This document shows, one piece after another, positions 47,778 to 56,743 of a stretch of DNA of 64,000 nucleotides; the stretch's first letter is position 1, and the number at the start of each line of letters is the position of its first letter. Origin of the DNA: Robertmurraya sp. FSL R5-0851 (GTDB taxonomy: Bacteria; Bacillota; Bacilli; Bacillales; Cytobacillaceae); contig NZ_JBBOOE010000001.1 of NCBI RefSeq assembly GCF_038002965.1, positions 3,143,001 to 3,207,000 on the forward strand. The letters are read 5' to 3'. Under the pieces are notes generated by a model. It was not told the origin of the DNA. It made no database searches and saw only the letters and a list, made by a program, of their open reading frames with translations. A program made the position numbers and the translations under genes.

Positions 47778-48884
47778 TTATTTCTTTTCCCTTTTATAAA
47801 ATGGTGTTGGTATCACTTTCACCTTCAAGCGTTTCCCACGAATCTCAATGGTTAGCTCCGACTCTGCAGATACGACTGTTGAATCCACTAACGCTAAGCC
47901 AATGTTTCTTTTCAACGTAGGTGATTGTGTTCCAGTTGTTACTTCTCCTACGAGTTGTTCACCCACATACACCGGATAACCATGTCTTGGTATGCCTCTG
48001 TCAATCATTTCAATGCCTATTAGTTTACGAGGGATTCCAGCTTCCTTTTGCTGCTTTAAAGCTTGCTTTCCAATAAAATCTACTTCCTTATTAACTTTCA
48101 CAGCGAAACCAATACCAGCTTCTAACGGAGAAATCGTGGAAGAAAGCTCCTGACCATAAAGGGCCAAATTAGCTTCGAAGCGAAGGGTATCACGAGCGCC
48201 TAAGCCACAAGGAAGAACGCCGTCTTCTTTACCTGCCTCAAGAATGGTTTCCCATAGGAAAGTCGCATCTTCACTCTTACAGTACACCTCAAAGCCATCT
48301 TCTCCGGTATACCCTGTTCTGGAAACAAGTGCCTCTTTTCCTCCGATGGATACTTTCTCTTGAAATTTAAAATATCCAATTGTCGAAAGGTCAGCTGTAT
48401 CAACTAGCTTCTGAAGAACCTGTTCGGCAAGCGGGCCTTGAAGAGCTAGCTGGCCCATTTGTTCAGAAAGATTCAAAAGCGTTACATCCCCTTCAACACG
48501 ATCGTTTAACCATGTAAAATCTTTTTCAATATTTGAAGCATTTACAACAAGCAGATAATGGTCGTGATTCAGTTTATAGATGAGAAGATCGTCGACCGTA
48601 CCACCATTCTCGTAGCACATAGCAGTATATTGTGCATCACCTATTTGCAGCTTCGATACATCATTCGTCATCATTTTTTGGAGGTAGGCCAAACTGTCTG
48701 TCCCTTTCACTTCAATTTCTCCCATATGAGAAACATCGAACAATCCTGCCTTCGTTCTTACAGCCTCATGCTCTTCTTTAATGCTTGAAAATTGAACTGG
48801 CAGTTCCCATCCTCCAAAGTCAATGGTTTTCCCACCATATTGTTGATACACGTCAAAAAGCGGTGTTCTTTTTAGTTGCGCCAC
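47778..48884 (-). CDS. gcvT: aminomethyltransferase (glycine cleavage T protein)
   Basis: 368 residues. [21 protein letters not shown] at the N-terminus and [14 protein letters not shown] are conserved. Uses tetrahydrofolate to release ammonia from aminomethyl-GcvH. The GTG at 48884 has GGGGG 8 bases upstream; the ATG at 48890 is too near. First gene after the glycine riboswitch. Confidence 0.95.
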   Translation of the reverse strand: MAQLKRTPLFDVYQQYGGKTIDFGGWELPVQFSSIKEEHEAVRTKAGLFDVSHMGEIEVKGTDSLAYLQKMMTNDVSKLQIGDAQYTAMCYENGGTVDDLLIYKLNHDHYLLVVNASNIEKDFTWLNDRVEGDVTLLNLSEQMGQLALQGPLAEQVLQKLVDTADLSTIGYFKFQEKVSIGGKEALVSRTGYTGEDGFEVYCKSEDATFLWETILEAGKEDGVLPCGLGARDTLRFEANLALYGQELSSTISPLEAGIGFAVKVNKEVDFIGKQALKQQKEAGIPRKLIGIEMIDRGIPRHGYPVYVGEQLVGEVTTGTQSPTLKRNIGLALVDSTVVSAESELTIEIRGKRLKVKVIPTPFYKREKK

Positions 48885-48909
48885 TATCATTTCCCCCTTT
48901 TCAAATCAT

Positions 48910-48958
48910 AAAAAAAGGACAGAGACCCCCCTCTTTACTTAAGAAAGGTCTCTGTCCT
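48910..48958 (-). terminator. riboswitch-controlled terminator before gcvT
   Basis: Perfect 11-bp stem GGACAGAGACC / GGTCTCTGTCC and T7, in the expression platform of the glycine riboswitch, 26 bases before gcvT. Confidence 0.88.
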
Positions 48959-49125
48959 GGCACCTGAAAGTTTACCGTTTGGCTGTCCCCTTTGGTGGCT
49001 TCAAATGATGAAGCGCTCTCCAGAGCTGCGTCAAACAAGAGTTCTTTTGCCTGAGAGATTCACAAATTTTTGTTTGCTCCTTCGGCGCTACTTAGAAGTA
49101 GTCTCTCCCCTTGTTCTCATTCGCA
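48955..49125 (-). ncRNA. tandem glycine riboswitch
   Basis: Two glycine aptamers in series. Minus-strand marks: GGGGAGAGAC (start), GCGCCGAAGGAGCAAAC, AUCUCUCAGGCAAAAGAAC (end of aptamer 1), CUCUGGAGAG, CCACCAAAGGGGACAGCC and UUUCAGGUGCCAGGACAGA (end of aptamer 2), near identical to the B. subtilis gcvT leader. In bacilli glycine binding turns on gcv transcription by preventing the terminator. No clear sigma-A promoter was fixed upstream. A plus-strand TATAAT (49188-49193) may serve yqhH. Confidence 0.95.
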
Positions 49126-49288
49126 TTATAAAATTTCCCAATTTGGATCATACTAAGCTGTACTATAGAACATTCGTCAAAATAAACTATAATGTGACAA
49201 ATTTCAAAACTTTTAAGATATTATCATCCTACCATTTCGAAACCCATACGGCAATATATTTATCGATCAAAAAAGGGAGTTGTTTTTA

Positions 49289-50977
49289 ATGACGGTAGAG
49301 ATTGAGTTTGATTCTTCTTGGCAGGAGGGACTGGTAGAGAAAATTACAAATGACGGCCCTTGGGGGAACTTTGAGTTATATAAGCTAGCGGTAGAGGTAG
49401 AAAAACATACGGTTATTGATAATTTTGAGGGATTACAAGCTCCCAAACATCTCCCTAATTTAACACCGCTACCTCATCAGCTAGAAGTTGCCAAGCAAGT
49501 TGTTGAAAGTATGAACGGAAAAGCCATCCTTGCAGATGAAGTAGGTTTGGGGAAAACGATCGAAGCAGGGCTTATTTTAAAAGAATACATGATTAGAGGT
49601 CTTGTAAAAAAAGTCCTCATTCTTGTTCCCGCCTCCCTTGTTACCCAATGGTCATATGAATTAACAAGTAAATTTTATATTCCGGCAGTTGCACAACGTA
49701 AAAGCTATGTGTGGGAACAGTGTGATGTAGTTGTATCTTCCATCGATACAGCTAAACGTGCTCCACATCGAGAAATCATTCTCTCTCAAGATTATGATCT
49801 GATTATTATTGATGAAGCACATAAATTAAAAAACAATAAAACAAAAAACTATGAATTTGTACAAAGCTTAAAGAAAAAATTCTGTTTACTTCTAACAGCA
49901 ACCCCTATTCAAAATCGAGTTGGTGAGATTTTCAACCTTGTCTCTCTCTTAAAACCTGGTCATCTAGGAAATGAATCTGTGTTTAATGAAAAATATAAGA
50001 AGGATTCCCGCGATATTAACGATAATGAACATTTAAAAGAGCTTGTAAATAAAGTGATGATTAGAAATCGTCGAGCAGACACAGGTATTGAATGGACGAA
50101 AAGACAAGTTGAAACCATTCCTATTGAGCTTACTAAGGAAGAGCAGGATTTGTATGATTCTGTTACTGAACTACGATCAGAGGGAGACTGGACAACGACA
50201 TCCGCTTTCTCAGTCATGACTCTTCAAAGAGAAGCATGCAGTAGTAGAGAGGCAGTGTTTTTCACATTAAAGAATATGCTTGAAAAGAAAGAAAACCCCT
50301 CGAAGGAATATCAGGATCAAATCACATATTTAATCGAGAAGGTAAACGCCGTTCATACGAATTCGAAGGCCGTCAAAGCTCTAGAATTGATTCAACAAGT
50401 AAATGATAAAGTCATTATTTTTACCGAATATCGAGCCACTCAGCTCTATCTTCAATGGTATCTAAAGCAAAATGGAATCAGTTCCGTACCCTTCCGTGGT
50501 GGATTTAAAAGAGGCAAAAAAGACTGGATGAGACAGCTTTTTGAAAACAATGTACAGGTCCTTATTGCAACCGAAGCAGGAGGAGAAGGAATTAATCTTC
50601 AGTTCTGTAATCATATCATTAATTTTGATCTACCTTGGAATCCAATGAGATTAGAGCAACGTATCGGGAGAATTCATCGCCTAGGTCAAGAAAAAGACGT
50701 AATGATTTATAATTTTGCAACTAAAGGAACTGTGGAAGAACATGTTCTAAAGCTACTACATGAAAAAATTAATTTATTTGAAAAAGTAATTGGTGATCTC
50801 GATGATATTCTGACTCGGTTAGAGTTTGGTAGCTTTGAGGATCATCTATCAGATATATTCGGAAACTCCACCTCTGAAGGGGAAATGCGAATAAAAATGG
50901 ACAATCTAGCTTCCATGATTCAATTTGCTGAAGAAGTAAAGGATGGTGATTATCGTGCAGCAACAGGAAATTCATAA
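49289..50977 (+). CDS. yqhH: SNF2-family DNA helicase-like ATPase
   Basis: 562 residues. Walker A ADEVGLGKTIEAG near 80, DEAH box IIDEAHKLKN near 170, motif III LTATPIQN, and the C-terminal helicase motifs ATEAGGEGINLQ and QRIGRIHRLGQ. DNA translocase-type ATPase of RapA/SNF2 kind with no known process. ATG at 49289 is 9 bases after GGGAG; the upstream TTG at 49280 abuts that site. Divergent from the gcv operon and overlapping yqhG. Confidence 0.9.
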   Translation: MTVEIEFDSSWQEGLVEKITNDGPWGNFELYKLAVEVEKHTVIDNFEGLQAPKHLPNLTPLPHQLEVAKQVVESMNGKAILADEVGLGKTIEAGLILKEYMIRGLVKKVLILVPASLVTQWSYELTSKFYIPAVAQRKSYVWEQCDVVVSSIDTAKRAPHREIILSQDYDLIIIDEAHKLKNNKTKNYEFVQSLKKKFCLLLTATPIQNRVGEIFNLVSLLKPGHLGNESVFNEKYKKDSRDINDNEHLKELVNKVMIRNRRADTGIEWTKRQVETIPIELTKEEQDLYDSVTELRSEGDWTTTSAFSVMTLQREACSSREAVFFTLKNMLEKKENPSKEYQDQITYLIEKVNAVHTNSKAVKALELIQQVNDKVIIFTEYRATQLYLQWYLKQNGISSVPFRGGFKRGKKDWMRQLFENNVQVLIATEAGGEGINLQFCNHIINFDLPWNPMRLEQRIGRIHRLGQEKDVMIYNFATKGTVEEHVLKLLHEKINLFEKVIGDLDDILTRLEFGSFEDHLSDIFGNSTSEGEMRIKMDNLASMIQFAEEVKDGDYRAATGNS

Positions 50978-51749
50978 TTTTTTGGTGAAGTATTTTACTG
51001 CTAACCAATGTGAAATACTCGTAAATACCGGTTCATATATAACCGTACAATTAACAGTTGAATTAGATAAGGAATTGATGAATCGTCCGTTTTACTGGCA
51101 TTACTTAGAAAAAACAGGTGGAGTTCCAAACCCTATGAAACTTACGCTTATTACGGATCAAAAAAAGACACCTGAAGATATTAAAGGCGAGGTCATCCAT
51201 TTTGGCTCGCCAAGACTTCATCAAATATTTCATTCAACTAAAAACCTTGCTGGATATATTCGGCTTTATGAAGATCATCAAGCAACCATGGGTCAACAAG
51301 TACCATTACGTCCTTGGTTAGGTATGAACGTAAAAATCTCCTATCAATGTGACCGTAAAAGAGACGTCTTTCGGTCGATAGGTCTACAATTAATTAATGG
51401 TCAACTAGTCGAGAACTTTCACAATGAACTGTTAAAATTACAATTAGCTCGCAAAATACCTGACTACTCCTTTACCTTATCACCACTTATTATGCCGAAT
51501 AGTGGGGTAACACGAATTCAGAATATGATTCGTTCAAACATTCTTGAAGAAGATCATTCATGGGCAAACGATGCTAGAGAACGCTGGTCAAAAGACATGA
51601 AATTGCTGGAGCATTTTTATGAAGAAGCGGAGGAAAAAGGAGAAAGCTATGAAAATGAAAAACGAGCCTTACAGGAGCAATACGAACCAAAAGTTCAGAT
51701 TTCGATAATAAATGGCGGTATTTTTTACTTATCTGAAAAAGCAATTTAA
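50955..51749 (+). CDS. yqhG: YqhG family protein
   Basis: 264 residues. No known domain is recognised. QQQEIHNFLVKYFTANQCEIL and the PLRPWLGMNVKISYQCDRKRD region match YqhG, always coupled with YqhH in bacilli. Probably a partner of the helicase. The GTG at 50955 has GGTG about 6 bases upstream; overlaps yqhH by 23 bases. Confidence 0.82.
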   Translation: MQQQEIHNFLVKYFTANQCEILVNTGSYITVQLTVELDKELMNRPFYWHYLEKTGGVPNPMKLTLITDQKKTPEDIKGEVIHFGSPRLHQIFHSTKNLAGYIRLYEDHQATMGQQVPLRPWLGMNVKISYQCDRKRDVFRSIGLQLINGQLVENFHNELLKLQLARKIPDYSFTLSPLIMPNSGVTRIQNMIRSNILEEDHSWANDARERWSKDMKLLEHFYEEAEEKGESYENEKRALQEQYEPKVQISIINGGIFYLSEKAI

Positions 51750-51782
51750 AAGGGAACGACTCATTTGTCATTCCCTTTTAAT
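51747..51782. terminator. bidirectional terminator between yqhG and yqzE
   Basis: Stem AAAAGGGAACGAC / GTCATTCCCTTTT (one mismatch) spanning the two convergent genes. Confidence 0.8.
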
Positions 51783-51967
51783 GATTTCTCTCTTTTTCCT
51801 TTGTTCATCATAATGACATATGGAAGAATACCAAACCAACGAAAAGCAAACGCTTCTCTTGTTTCTTTTTTTTCCTTCCTCATCTTTTTTCTTTCTTCCT
51901 TTGGTTGATCAATATATTTTGTAATCGTTTGTGTAATGTATTTCACATAATCATTTACTGCGCTCAT
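51761..51967 (-). CDS. yqzE: YqzE family small protein
   Basis: 68 residues. MSAVNDYVKYITQTITKYIDQ and a highly charged middle KEERKKMRKEKKET match YqzE, the gene after comGG in bacilli. One weak hydrophobic segment near 42-54. Function unknown. ATG with GGGAGG. Confidence 0.85.
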   Translation of the reverse strand: MSAVNDYVKYITQTITKYIDQPKEERKKMRKEKKETREAFAFRWFGILPYVIMMNKGKREKSLKGNDK

Positions 51968-52032
51968 GTTTTTGCCTCCCTTATAGTCATTAACAGTATG
52001 ACCAAATACAATTTAACTAAACCCATAGGGAG

Positions 52033-52404
52033 CTACACTGGTAACAACCATTTTACTAATTTTCCGCTTCCCACCTCATACTGAGCTATTGCTTTAATCG
52101 ATAGTGTACCCTGAGTCATAAAAAAAGTGACTTCAACATATTGGCTAGTAATCTGTTTTACCGTATACGTCACAGTGGTGTCTGAATATGATGCTATTCC
52201 ATCTACAGGAATCACAGCTCCTTCCATTTCCTCAGAGATCTTCTTCGATGTGAGCAAAAATAAGTACTGTCGTCTTTCTTGTTGATTAACTGAAGCCACT
52301 ATCCCTTTTTCGGAAACGTACTGGTTAAACTCAATCGTTAAAAATAGAGAGACTAATAGAAAGATACATAAACTTATAGGATACATAAACCCCTTTTCAT
52401 TCAT
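52033..52404 (-). CDS. comGG: competence pseudopilin-like protein ComGG
   Basis: 123 residues. N-terminal MNEKGFMYPISLCIFLLVSLF: a Gly-Phe then hydrophobic helix, but proline replaces the usual Glu5-type pattern, as in ComGG. Minor pseudopilin-associated component. ATGA overlap with comGF. Confidence 0.85.
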   Translation of the reverse strand: MNEKGFMYPISLCIFLLVSLFLTIEFNQYVSEKGIVASVNQQERRQYLFLLTSKKISEEMEGAVIPVDGIASYSDTTVTYTVKQITSQYVEVTFFMTQGTLSIKAIAQYEVGSGKLVKWLLPV

Positions 52405-52841
52405 GGTCCTCCCACCACCTGAAGGAAAGGAAACAGTTGGTCCTCATATAAGACGTTATTGTTTCCAATAACAGAAATTGAGATACTTTTTTGATTTTGT
52501 CTGAACTCAACACTATTAATATTTTGTAAAACTATTTCATGACCTTGAAATTGGACCAATCGACGGATGTATGGCCCATATTTCTCATACGTGACTAATT
52601 CCCCAACACTTTGTAAATAAAGCTTTCCGTTTTTTACCTCAACATAATCACAACCTTGAAGTTCCGTATTTAACTGACTAATAAAGAGCTCGAATTCTAA
52701 TTGTTGTGTTCGATTCGTAACATGGTTCATGTTCAAAATAATCGAAAAAATATAAGGTAAAAAAGAGGCAAGCATACAATAAATCGAGAAAGCTATCAAC
52801 ATCTCAATTAAAGTAAATCCGTGATTATTAAAAACTGTCAC
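52401..52841 (-). CDS. comGF: competence pseudopilin ComGF
   Basis: 146 residues with a leader NNHGFTLIEMLIAFSIY (cleavage after Gly, Glu at +5). GTG at 52841 lies 9 bases after AAGGAAG; an ATG at 52874 would add 11 residues and overlap comGE by 47 bases. Minor pseudopilin. Confidence 0.85.
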   Translation of the reverse strand: MTVFNNHGFTLIEMLIAFSIYCMLASFLPYIFSIILNMNHVTNRTQQLEFELFISQLNTELQGCDYVEVKNGKLYLQSVGELVTYEKYGPYIRRLVQFQGHEIVLQNINSVEFRQNQKSISISVIGNNNVLYEDQLFPFLQVVGGP

Positions 52842-53148
52842 ATAGGAGAACTTCCTTTTTAAAAGCATTTTCATATTTTACACACACCTCATTTTTAGAC
52901 ACTTCCTTTGTTACAGTAAATGACTTCCCTTTTCTCTCTACTGTTAATTGGTCTATGAATAATCCGGTGAACATTGCTTCCTGTAAGGAATCATATAATA
53001 GCTTTGAAGCCTCTCGACTATATTGAGTGTTAAGCGACTGCTTACTTACCTGAATAAACATCGGGAGTAAAAATAAAGTTATTACCAACCAAATGGACAG
53101 AGAAAGCAATAGTTCAACAAGGAAAAAACCATTAGTTTTGTACAACAT
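52828..53148 (-). CDS. comGE: competence pseudopilin ComGE
   Basis: 106 residues. Prepilin-type leader TNGFFLVELLLSLSIW (Gly-Phe, Glu at +5). ATG with GGGAAG; overlaps comGD by 17 bases. Confidence 0.87.
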   Translation of the reverse strand: MLYKTNGFFLVELLLSLSIWLVITLFLLPMFIQVSKQSLNTQYSREASKLLYDSLQEAMFTGLFIDQLTVERKGKSFTVTKEVSKNEVCVKYENAFKKEVLLCDSF

Positions 53149-53566
53149 AAAATCTTCCCTTCCCTATGTTAAACGTTAATTTATACCGTTCTTCTTGTAT
53201 GTCAATAAACAAAGTCCCAAAGGTATTTATATTTCCAGATGTGTTATAACGAAAATACAACTTCTGTGAACCCTCTCTAATGTTCACCTTGTTTGAGTAG
53301 ACCCGATCAACAATATAATTCCCATTTTGATCCTTGGCGTAATATCGATGAGTTTGTGGGAGGATATTTACTGAGACAACAGTATGATTTGAAATGGCAT
53401 ATTGTTGTATATAATAAAGATCATCTTTGAATTGTGAAAAAAAGAGCTGTTTATCGAGGTAAAACATTTGAGGACGAACAAAAAGAAAAGAAAATGAAAC
53501 TACCAAAGCAAACATACTTAATACAAAAATAGATTCTATTAATGTAAACCCATTATTGTTATTCAT
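53132..53566 (-). CDS. comGD: competence pseudopilin ComGD
   Basis: 144 residues. Type IV prepilin leader NNNGFTLIESIFVLSMF. Minor pseudopilin. ATG overlaps the comGC end by 8 bases. Confidence 0.9.
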   Translation of the reverse strand: MNNNNGFTLIESIFVLSMFALVVSFSFLFVRPQMFYLDKQLFFSQFKDDLYYIQQYAISNHTVVSVNILPQTHRYYAKDQNGNYIVDRVYSNKVNIREGSQKLYFRYNTSGNINTFGTLFIDIQEERYKLTFNIGKGRFYVVQN

Positions 53567-53879
53567 TATTAGCTGAGACAGCTCCCGTAGACGAGATCGT
53601 CACGATATCTCCATTTGGACAGGTTAATTGGTTGTCTTGTAGATACCCTTCTGTTTGTAATTCTGCCAAATCGGTTGGCAAACGATTTTTATCCATTTCA
53701 AAGGATTGAACCTGGGCTTCTACCATTTTTATAAAAGCCTCACATCCTTTTTCTTTAATATTGCTATTATGCTTACTGATGTTTGGAACTGCAATGATTA
53801 ATAATACTGAAATCACAAGCAAAACAATCATCATTTCTATAAGTGTAAAAGCCTTCTCATTTCGGATGAATTTTTTCAT
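53559..53879 (-). CDS. comGC: major competence pseudopilin ComGC
   Basis: 106 residues. Leader KKFIRNEKAFTLIEMMIVLL, processed by ComC between Ala and Phe; the two cysteines C49-like (GCEAF) and CPNGD could form the disulfide known in ComGC. Builds the transformation pilus. ATG at 53879 is 6 bases after AGGAGG. Confidence 0.94.
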   Translation of the reverse strand: MKKFIRNEKAFTLIEMMIVLLVISVLLIIAVPNISKHNSNIKEKGCEAFIKMVEAQVQSFEMDKNRLPTDLAELQTEGYLQDNQLTCPNGDIVTISSTGAVSANNE

Positions 53880-53896
53880 TTTTTTCCTCCTTAAGA

Positions 53897-54928
53897 TCAT
53901 ATACCCTCCATTAAATGGAACATCGGTAGTAAGATGGATAGATACATTGAAATCACTAATAATCCTACAAGTAGGTATATAGACGGTTGAATAAATTTCA
54001 TTATGTAATTCACTTTTTCTTGAAATCTATTCATACAATAGCTGCTAAAGAAATGAAACTCTTGATCAAGCCGGCCATTTTTTTGGCCGTGCTGGATAAT
54101 AATTGATAAGTCACGCTCAAATATCTTCTGCTTTTTAATAATTTCCTCTAGACTAGTCCCTTTTAATAGATGTTGCTTCAAATAAACTCCTAGCTCTTGA
54201 TCAAACTTGTTTTTCTTATTTCCTTCAAAAAGACTAACCGCCTCAAAAATCGAAAGCCCCCCTCCTAACAAATAACTCATTTGCACAGAAAAATAGTGAG
54301 TAATTAATAATTGAAAAAACGGACCACACCACGGAATGGACACTAAAATCTCTTTTTGTTTCATGGCGGAATAATTCTTGAAGGCAAAAAGATAGTAACT
54401 AGCACATACAAGTAGAGTTAATACTAAAAGAGCACTAATGAAGGGGAAAGAAGAGCCAATAAGGAGAATAACCCTTGTAAAGAAGTTGGAAGACAACCCC
54501 ATGGATTGAAAGAGAGATACAAACTTTGGTAAAAGGAATTGATCAACAAATACAAAAAGGAGGATAGTAGTAAAAACAAGAATAAGGGGATAAGTTAATA
54601 CTTTAATTAGTTCTTTCTTATCTTTCTGTTGCTTCATCATATAATTACTTGCTTCCATATATGCATGAGCTTGACCACCATGTTGCTCTGCAAAATACAC
54701 ATAGCTGACTAAGGTTTGGTGGAATCCTAATTTTTGAATAACGAACGAAAAAGCGAAACCCTCTCTTAGTAATTTGATACTTTTACTCAGTTGGATTTTC
54801 TTCCCTTCTCCCATCTGTAAGGAAGTGGATTCCAACGCCTCGGCCAGGGAGTACCCTCTATCAAGTAATTCACCCACATGTTTTAGCAAGTTGGATTGCT
54901 CCGTTAATAACCACTTATTTGATTTCAT
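53897..54928 (-). CDS. comGB: competence pilus inner-membrane protein ComGB
   Basis: 343 residues. Type II secretion F / PilC family with two repeated domains and three membrane helices (about 125-145, 172-195, 315-335). ATG at 54928 (MKSNKWLLTEQ) overlaps comGA by 14 bases. Confidence 0.92.
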   Translation of the reverse strand: MKSNKWLLTEQSNLLKHVGELLDRGYSLAEALESTSLQMGEGKKIQLSKSIKLLREGFAFSFVIQKLGFHQTLVSYVYFAEQHGGQAHAYMEASNYMMKQQKDKKELIKVLTYPLILVFTTILLFVFVDQFLLPKFVSLFQSMGLSSNFFTRVILLIGSSFPFISALLVLTLLVCASYYLFAFKNYSAMKQKEILVSIPWCGPFFQLLITHYFSVQMSYLLGGGLSIFEAVSLFEGNKKNKFDQELGVYLKQHLLKGTSLEEIIKKQKIFERDLSIIIQHGQKNGRLDQEFHFFSSYCMNRFQEKVNYIMKFIQPSIYLLVGLLVISMYLSILLPMFHLMEGI

Positions 54929-55988
54929 TGTCCAACACCCATCGATCATACTCCGTTTCTTTTATAAAACCGAGTGCAATCCCCTTTGATATGACCTTCC
55001 TTAGGGTCGTATAGTCATACGCTCTTTTCTCCCCTCTTGCCTCCTGAATAACATGACTTAATGGTTGACCTGCTAATAGTTCAAACACACACGCTTTCTT
55101 TGAACGCTCACAACCAAAACAAGCATTTGAACATTCAGCTGTACAAAGTGTACAACTAAGTTCTACTAATCTTTGAGCCGTAACTGCAACAAGAGTTTGT
55201 TCGATTTCAATCCAATCTACACCAAATTCAAGAAGTCGATAAATCGCCCCTTTTGCATCGCGAGTGTGCATAGTTGATAACACAAGATGTCCTGTTAACG
55301 CTGCTCTCACTGCCGTTTTGGCTGTCTCACTGTCTCGAATTTCACCCACCATTATTATATCTGGGTCATGACGAAGGATAGCTTTCAATCCTGTCGCATA
55401 GGATATTCCAGCTTTTTCATTCACTTGAACCTGTAAAACAGCGTCACTTTCCTTTTCAATTGGATCTTCTAAAGCAATCACATTTCGGTCAAATAAATTC
55501 GTACTCTTTTCGAGCAAGGTGTATAAGGTTGTTGTTTTTCCACTGCCAGTTGGACCAGTTAAGATGATTAATCCGTGGGCATGCTTTAGTAAGGCAAGAA
55601 GCTTATTGGTCATATAAGGGAATAAGGAAACTTGGTAAGAAGGGATTGTATGGTGTTCGGGGAGCAGTCGTATGACTAAACTTTCTTTCTTATTGCCTGG
55701 AAGAGTAGAGAGGCGCAAACCAATTTGCTGATGATCGACCATTATCGAATAGGAACCGTTTTGAGGTCGCCTTTTTTCCCCAATATCCATGGATGCACTA
55801 AATTTAAAATGGGAGATTAACCTTTCGCATTCTTCAATAGGTAAAGAGTAGCGAGTAACAAGGCGATGTGCCACTCTAAATTGAACAAGAGTGTCAAGCT
55901 TGCGTGGGATAATGTGGATATCGGTTGCTTGCTTTGTAACAGCATCCTTCAACATTCGATCGGCTAATTCTTCAATCGAAGTCACCAA
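54915..55988 (-). CDS. comGA: competence traffic ATPase ComGA
   Basis: 357 residues. GspE family: ATDIHIIP at the N-terminus, Walker A GPTGSGKTTTLYT near 145, Walker B IIMVGEIRDSETA and a cysteine-rich insert CTLCTAECSNACFGC near 280 that may bind zinc. Powers assembly of the transformation pilus. Start TTG (55988) or adjacent GTG (55985), both after AAGGTGGTG. First gene of comGA-GG; no perfect ComK boxes seen upstream. Confidence 0.95.
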   Translation of the reverse strand: MVTSIEELADRMLKDAVTKQATDIHIIPRKLDTLVQFRVAHRLVTRYSLPIEECERLISHFKFSASMDIGEKRRPQNGSYSIMVDHQQIGLRLSTLPGNKKESLVIRLLPEHHTIPSYQVSLFPYMTNKLLALLKHAHGLIILTGPTGSGKTTTLYTLLEKSTNLFDRNVIALEDPIEKESDAVLQVQVNEKAGISYATGLKAILRHDPDIIMVGEIRDSETAKTAVRAALTGHLVLSTMHTRDAKGAIYRLLEFGVDWIEIEQTLVAVTAQRLVELSCTLCTAECSNACFGCERSKKACVFELLAGQPLSHVIQEARGEKRAYDYTTLRKVISKGIALGFIKETEYDRWVLDNEIK

Positions 55989-56133
55989 TAAGACACCACC
56001 TTTTCATTTGGATAAACCTATCGTATCACTTCAATCGAAAATGAGGGGAGAAAAAGTGTGAATATTTTTCAACAAAGCAACCATAATAATTAGTACAAAC
56101 AAGTTAGTAACAGCACTAATTGATACGAAAAAT

Positions 56134-56205
56134 GGGCTATAGCCAAGCGGTAAGGCAACGGACTTTGACTCCGTCATGCGTTGGTTCGAATCCAGCTAGC
56201 CCAGT
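56134..56205 (+). tRNA. trnQ: tRNA-Gln (anticodon UUG)
   Basis: A 72-base cloverleaf: acceptor TGGGCTA/TAGCCCA with discriminator G, D arm with AGCGGTAAGGCA, anticodon arm ACGGA-CTTTGAC-TCCGT and T arm GTTGG-TTCGAAT-CCAGC. CCA is not encoded. It is a single tRNA between comGA and mgsR. Confidence 0.95.
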
Positions 56206-56206
56206 A

Positions 56207-56330
56207 AGAAAAGCGGAGAAAGCTTGTTCAGCCCCGACAGGCATAAGACGAATCTTGCAGGAAGGCCCGCCTTCCGGAGAGATTTGGCTTATGACCCCGA
56301 GGGGCTAGCTTTCGTAGCTGGACAACAAAG
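56207..56330 (+). repeat. structured intergenic element after tRNA-Gln
   Basis: GC-richer than its surroundings, with nested pairing: TTGTTC/GGACAA (56224-56229, 56320-56325), AGCCCC/GGGGCT (56230-56235, 56301-56306), CATAAG/CTTATG (56242-56247, 56288-56293) and GGAAGGC/GCCTTCC (56260-56275). A side hairpin AGCT-TTCGT-AGCT lies at 56307-56319. It resembles long imperfect hairpin repeats seen between genes in Bacillaceae. No coding frame of note. Confidence 0.6.
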
Positions 56331-56331
56331 T

Positions 56332-56364
56332 AAAAAAGGGGAAGACCTTGGTCTTCCCTTTTTT
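56332..56364. terminator. bidirectional terminator between the tRNA region and mgsR
   Basis: Stem GGGAAGACC / GGTCTTCCC (56339-56358) with A6 and T6 flanks. Confidence 0.85.
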
Positions 56365-56743
56365 AACTAGCTACTTTTTTAATCATTTTTCTGTTCAAAA
56401 TGCTCTTTAATGCGTCTGGGTTGTAACCGACCACTAACTTTTTGCCATCAGTAACAATAGGCCTTTTTAACAATCTAGGCTCTTCAACGAGCATATTGAT
56501 TACCTGTGAAAGAGTAAGGTCATTCATATCCTGATTAAGACTTTTAAATACTCGGCTTCTTGTTGCAAGTAATTCGTCCAATCCCTCTGTGGTAAGTGAA
56601 AGTAATACTTTTAATTCCTCACTTGTCGGTGTTTCTTTAAATAAATGCCTCTCCTCATATGCCACCGCATTGGCTGTCAGCCACTTTTTCGTTTTTCGAC
56701 AAGATGTACAACTTGGATAAGTGAAAAATATCAAATCATTCAT
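56363..56743 (-). CDS. mgsR: Spx/ArsC-family regulator MgsR
   Basis: 126 residues. Thioredoxin-like ArsC fold with redox motif CTSCRKTKKWL (CXXC) near the N-terminus and the RPIVTDGKKLVVGYN segment of Spx proteins. B. subtilis MgsR (YqgZ) is a redox-controlled regulator of a sigma-B subregulon. Spx itself is the alternative, but the position beside comG and yqgY favours MgsR. Confidence 0.88.
   Translation of the reverse strand: MNDLIFFTYPSCTSCRKTKKWLTANAVAYEERHLFKETPTSEELKVLLSLTTEGLDELLATRSRVFKSLNQDMNDLTLSQVINMLVEEPRLLKRPIVTDGKKLVVGYNPDALKSILNRKMIKKVAS

Noticed and set aside
56036..56075. Possible ComK boxes before comGA (AAAAATATTCACACTTTTT)
   Set aside because: The A and T blocks are not spaced as AAAA-N5-TTTT pairs; too weak to call.
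56120..56308. 62-codon plus-strand frame over the tRNA-Gln and repeat element
   Set aside because: It runs through the tRNA and structured element and has no ribosome binding site.
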